From Actinomycetota bacterium (GTDB taxonomy: Bacteria > Actinomycetota > Thermoleophilia > Gaiellales > Gaiellaceae), in the NCBI GenBank assembly GCA_005884005.1, contig VAWI01000025.1:1-40550 (forward strand): a stretch of 40,550 nucleotides of DNA, in the 5' to 3' direction. The translations under genes and the position numbers were made by a program. How positions within the stretch are numbered: position 1 is the stretch's first letter; the number at the start of each line of letters is the position of its first letter. Of this stretch, positions 39,941 through 40,550 are shown in pieces. Under the pieces are notes generated by a model. It was not told the origin of the DNA. It ran no database searches and saw nothing but the letters and a program-made list of their open reading frames with translations.

Positions 39941-40550
39941 CTACTGCGCGTCGGCTTTCTGGGGCTCGGCCGGTGTGCGAGGCGAGCGGCGCGCGTACTC
40001 GTCGACGACCCGCCTGACGGCCTCCTCGGCCGAATCGGTGACATGTAGCAGCTCGATGTCCTCAGGCGAGACCAGCCCTTCGGCCAGCGGCCGCTCGCGC
40101 AGCCAGCCGAGCAGCTCCTGCCAGTAGTCGCGGTCGAAGAGCACGACCGGGAAGTGGAGCACCTTGCCGGTCTGGATCAGCGTCAGGGACTCGAACAGCT
40201 CGTCCAGCGTCCCGAAGCCGCCCGGAAAGATCACGAATCCCTCGGCGGCCTTCACGAACATCGTCTTCCGCGCGTAGAAGTGGTGGAAGGTGAGCTCGAT
40301 GTCGAGATACGGATTCTCGTGCTGCTCGTGCGGGAGCTCGATGTTGAAGCCAACCGAGAGCCCGCCGCCTTCCTTCGCGCCTCGGTTCGCGGCCTCCATC
40401 ACGCCGGGCCCGCCCCCCGTGACGACTGCAAACCCGGCTTCGGCGAAGCGCTTGCCGACCTCGCGGGCCTCTTCATAGGCTGGATGCCCCTCGCGGACGC
40501 GCGCCGAGCCGAACAGGGAGACGGCGGGCCGGTCGATCCGGTCGACTGCC
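39941..40550 (-). CDS. LOG family protein (TIGR00730), 5' end outside the window
   Basis: The frame runs through the right edge, giving about 202 residues. SLFGSARVREGHPAYEEA and FAVVTGGGPGVMEAANRGA match the N-terminal nucleotide-binding part. GFVIFPGGFGTLDELFE is the PGGxGTxxE signature of LOG-type phosphoribohydrolases that release cytokinin-like bases from their monophosphates. The apparent internal start at 40402 is not real. The C-terminal tail is short and polar. Many bacterial members are annotated as lysine decarboxylases, which is not supported. It converges with the secreted protein gene. Confidence 0.93.
   Translation of the reverse strand, partial: AVDRIDRPAVSLFGSARVREGHPAYEEAREVGKRFAEAGFAVVTGGGPGVMEAANRGAKEGGGLSVGFNIELPHEQHENPYLDIELTFHHFYARKTMFVKAAEGFVIFPGGFGTLDELFESLTLIQTGKVLHFPVVLFDRDYWQELLGWLRERPLAEGLVSPEDIELLHVTDSAEEAVRRVVDEYARRSPRTPAEPQKADAQ

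Noticed and set aside
40290-40402. Internal start of the LOG-family gene at 40402
   Set aside because: The frame continues upstream to the window edge through conserved motifs (GGGPGVM preceded by FGSAR), so the gene is simply cut by the window.
1-40550. CRISPR array or rRNA genes
   Set aside because: No regularly spaced short repeats with unique spacers were seen; the only periodic repeats are the PAS-coding units. No rRNA-like sequence was noticed.

Overview
The window looks like chromosomal DNA of a high-GC Gram-positive bacterium, most likely an actinobacterium of the Thermoleophilia/Gaiellales type. The reasons are the very high GC, the frequent GTG/TTG starts, the block rpsF-ssb-rpsR-rplI-dnaB followed by purA, a Gram-positive-type LexA box, and small cysteine-containing proteins of a kind I associate with that class. 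The lineage is an inference from content; no rRNA is present. No CRISPR array and no intact prophage were seen.

Layout. (1) 1-4069: a gene end, a glyoxalase I gene (gloA) whose 3' end is occupied by a minimal element consisting of one large serine recombinase, then a second VOC protein, a Tat-exported intradiol dioxygenase and two small hypotheticals. (2) 4074-8998: purine biosynthesis on the minus strand, transcribed purD-purE-purB-purC-purS-purQ, mostly with overlapping genes; purA lies separately at 11000-12295. (3) 9043-11003: a hypothetical gene, then fdhD-mobA-small membrane protein (formate dehydrogenase and molybdenum cofactor maturation). (4) 12347-16249: the rpsF-ssb-rpsR-rplI block and dnaB. 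The gap before dnaB holds several inverted repeats, a LexA box and a DnaA-box-like site. (5) 16362-21819: cell-wall amidase, esterase, thioredoxin-like and STAS proteins, an OmpR-type two-component pair and a DUF72 protein.

(6) 21969-26920: a tandem pair of small paralogues with a C-x-C-x4-C motif, converging on a tightly coupled signalling operon. In transcription order this operon is a protein of four almost identical PAS domains with no output domain, a histidine kinase with a heptad-phased repeat of HI[ML][GK]D motifs, and a REC-PAS-histidine kinase. This is the best candidate here for an undescribed system. (7) 27160-31449: flavin monooxygenase plus multicopper oxidase, a cupin, a small membrane protein and a double-GNAT acetyltransferase. 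(8) About 31430-33630: a decayed island with a transposase 3' fragment, a frameshifted tyrosine integrase 3' fragment and several tiny membrane or coiled-coil ORFs. It abuts the 3' end of the selenocysteine tRNA gene.

(9) 33631-37763: a complete selenocysteine insertion cluster, selA - O-methyltransferase - selB - selC, with all protein genes overlapping. Together with fdhD and mobA it suggests a selenium- and molybdenum-dependent formate dehydrogenase elsewhere in the genome. (10) 37988-40550: D,D-carboxypeptidase, a secreted Ig-like protein and a partial LOG-family (TIGR00730) gene running off the window.
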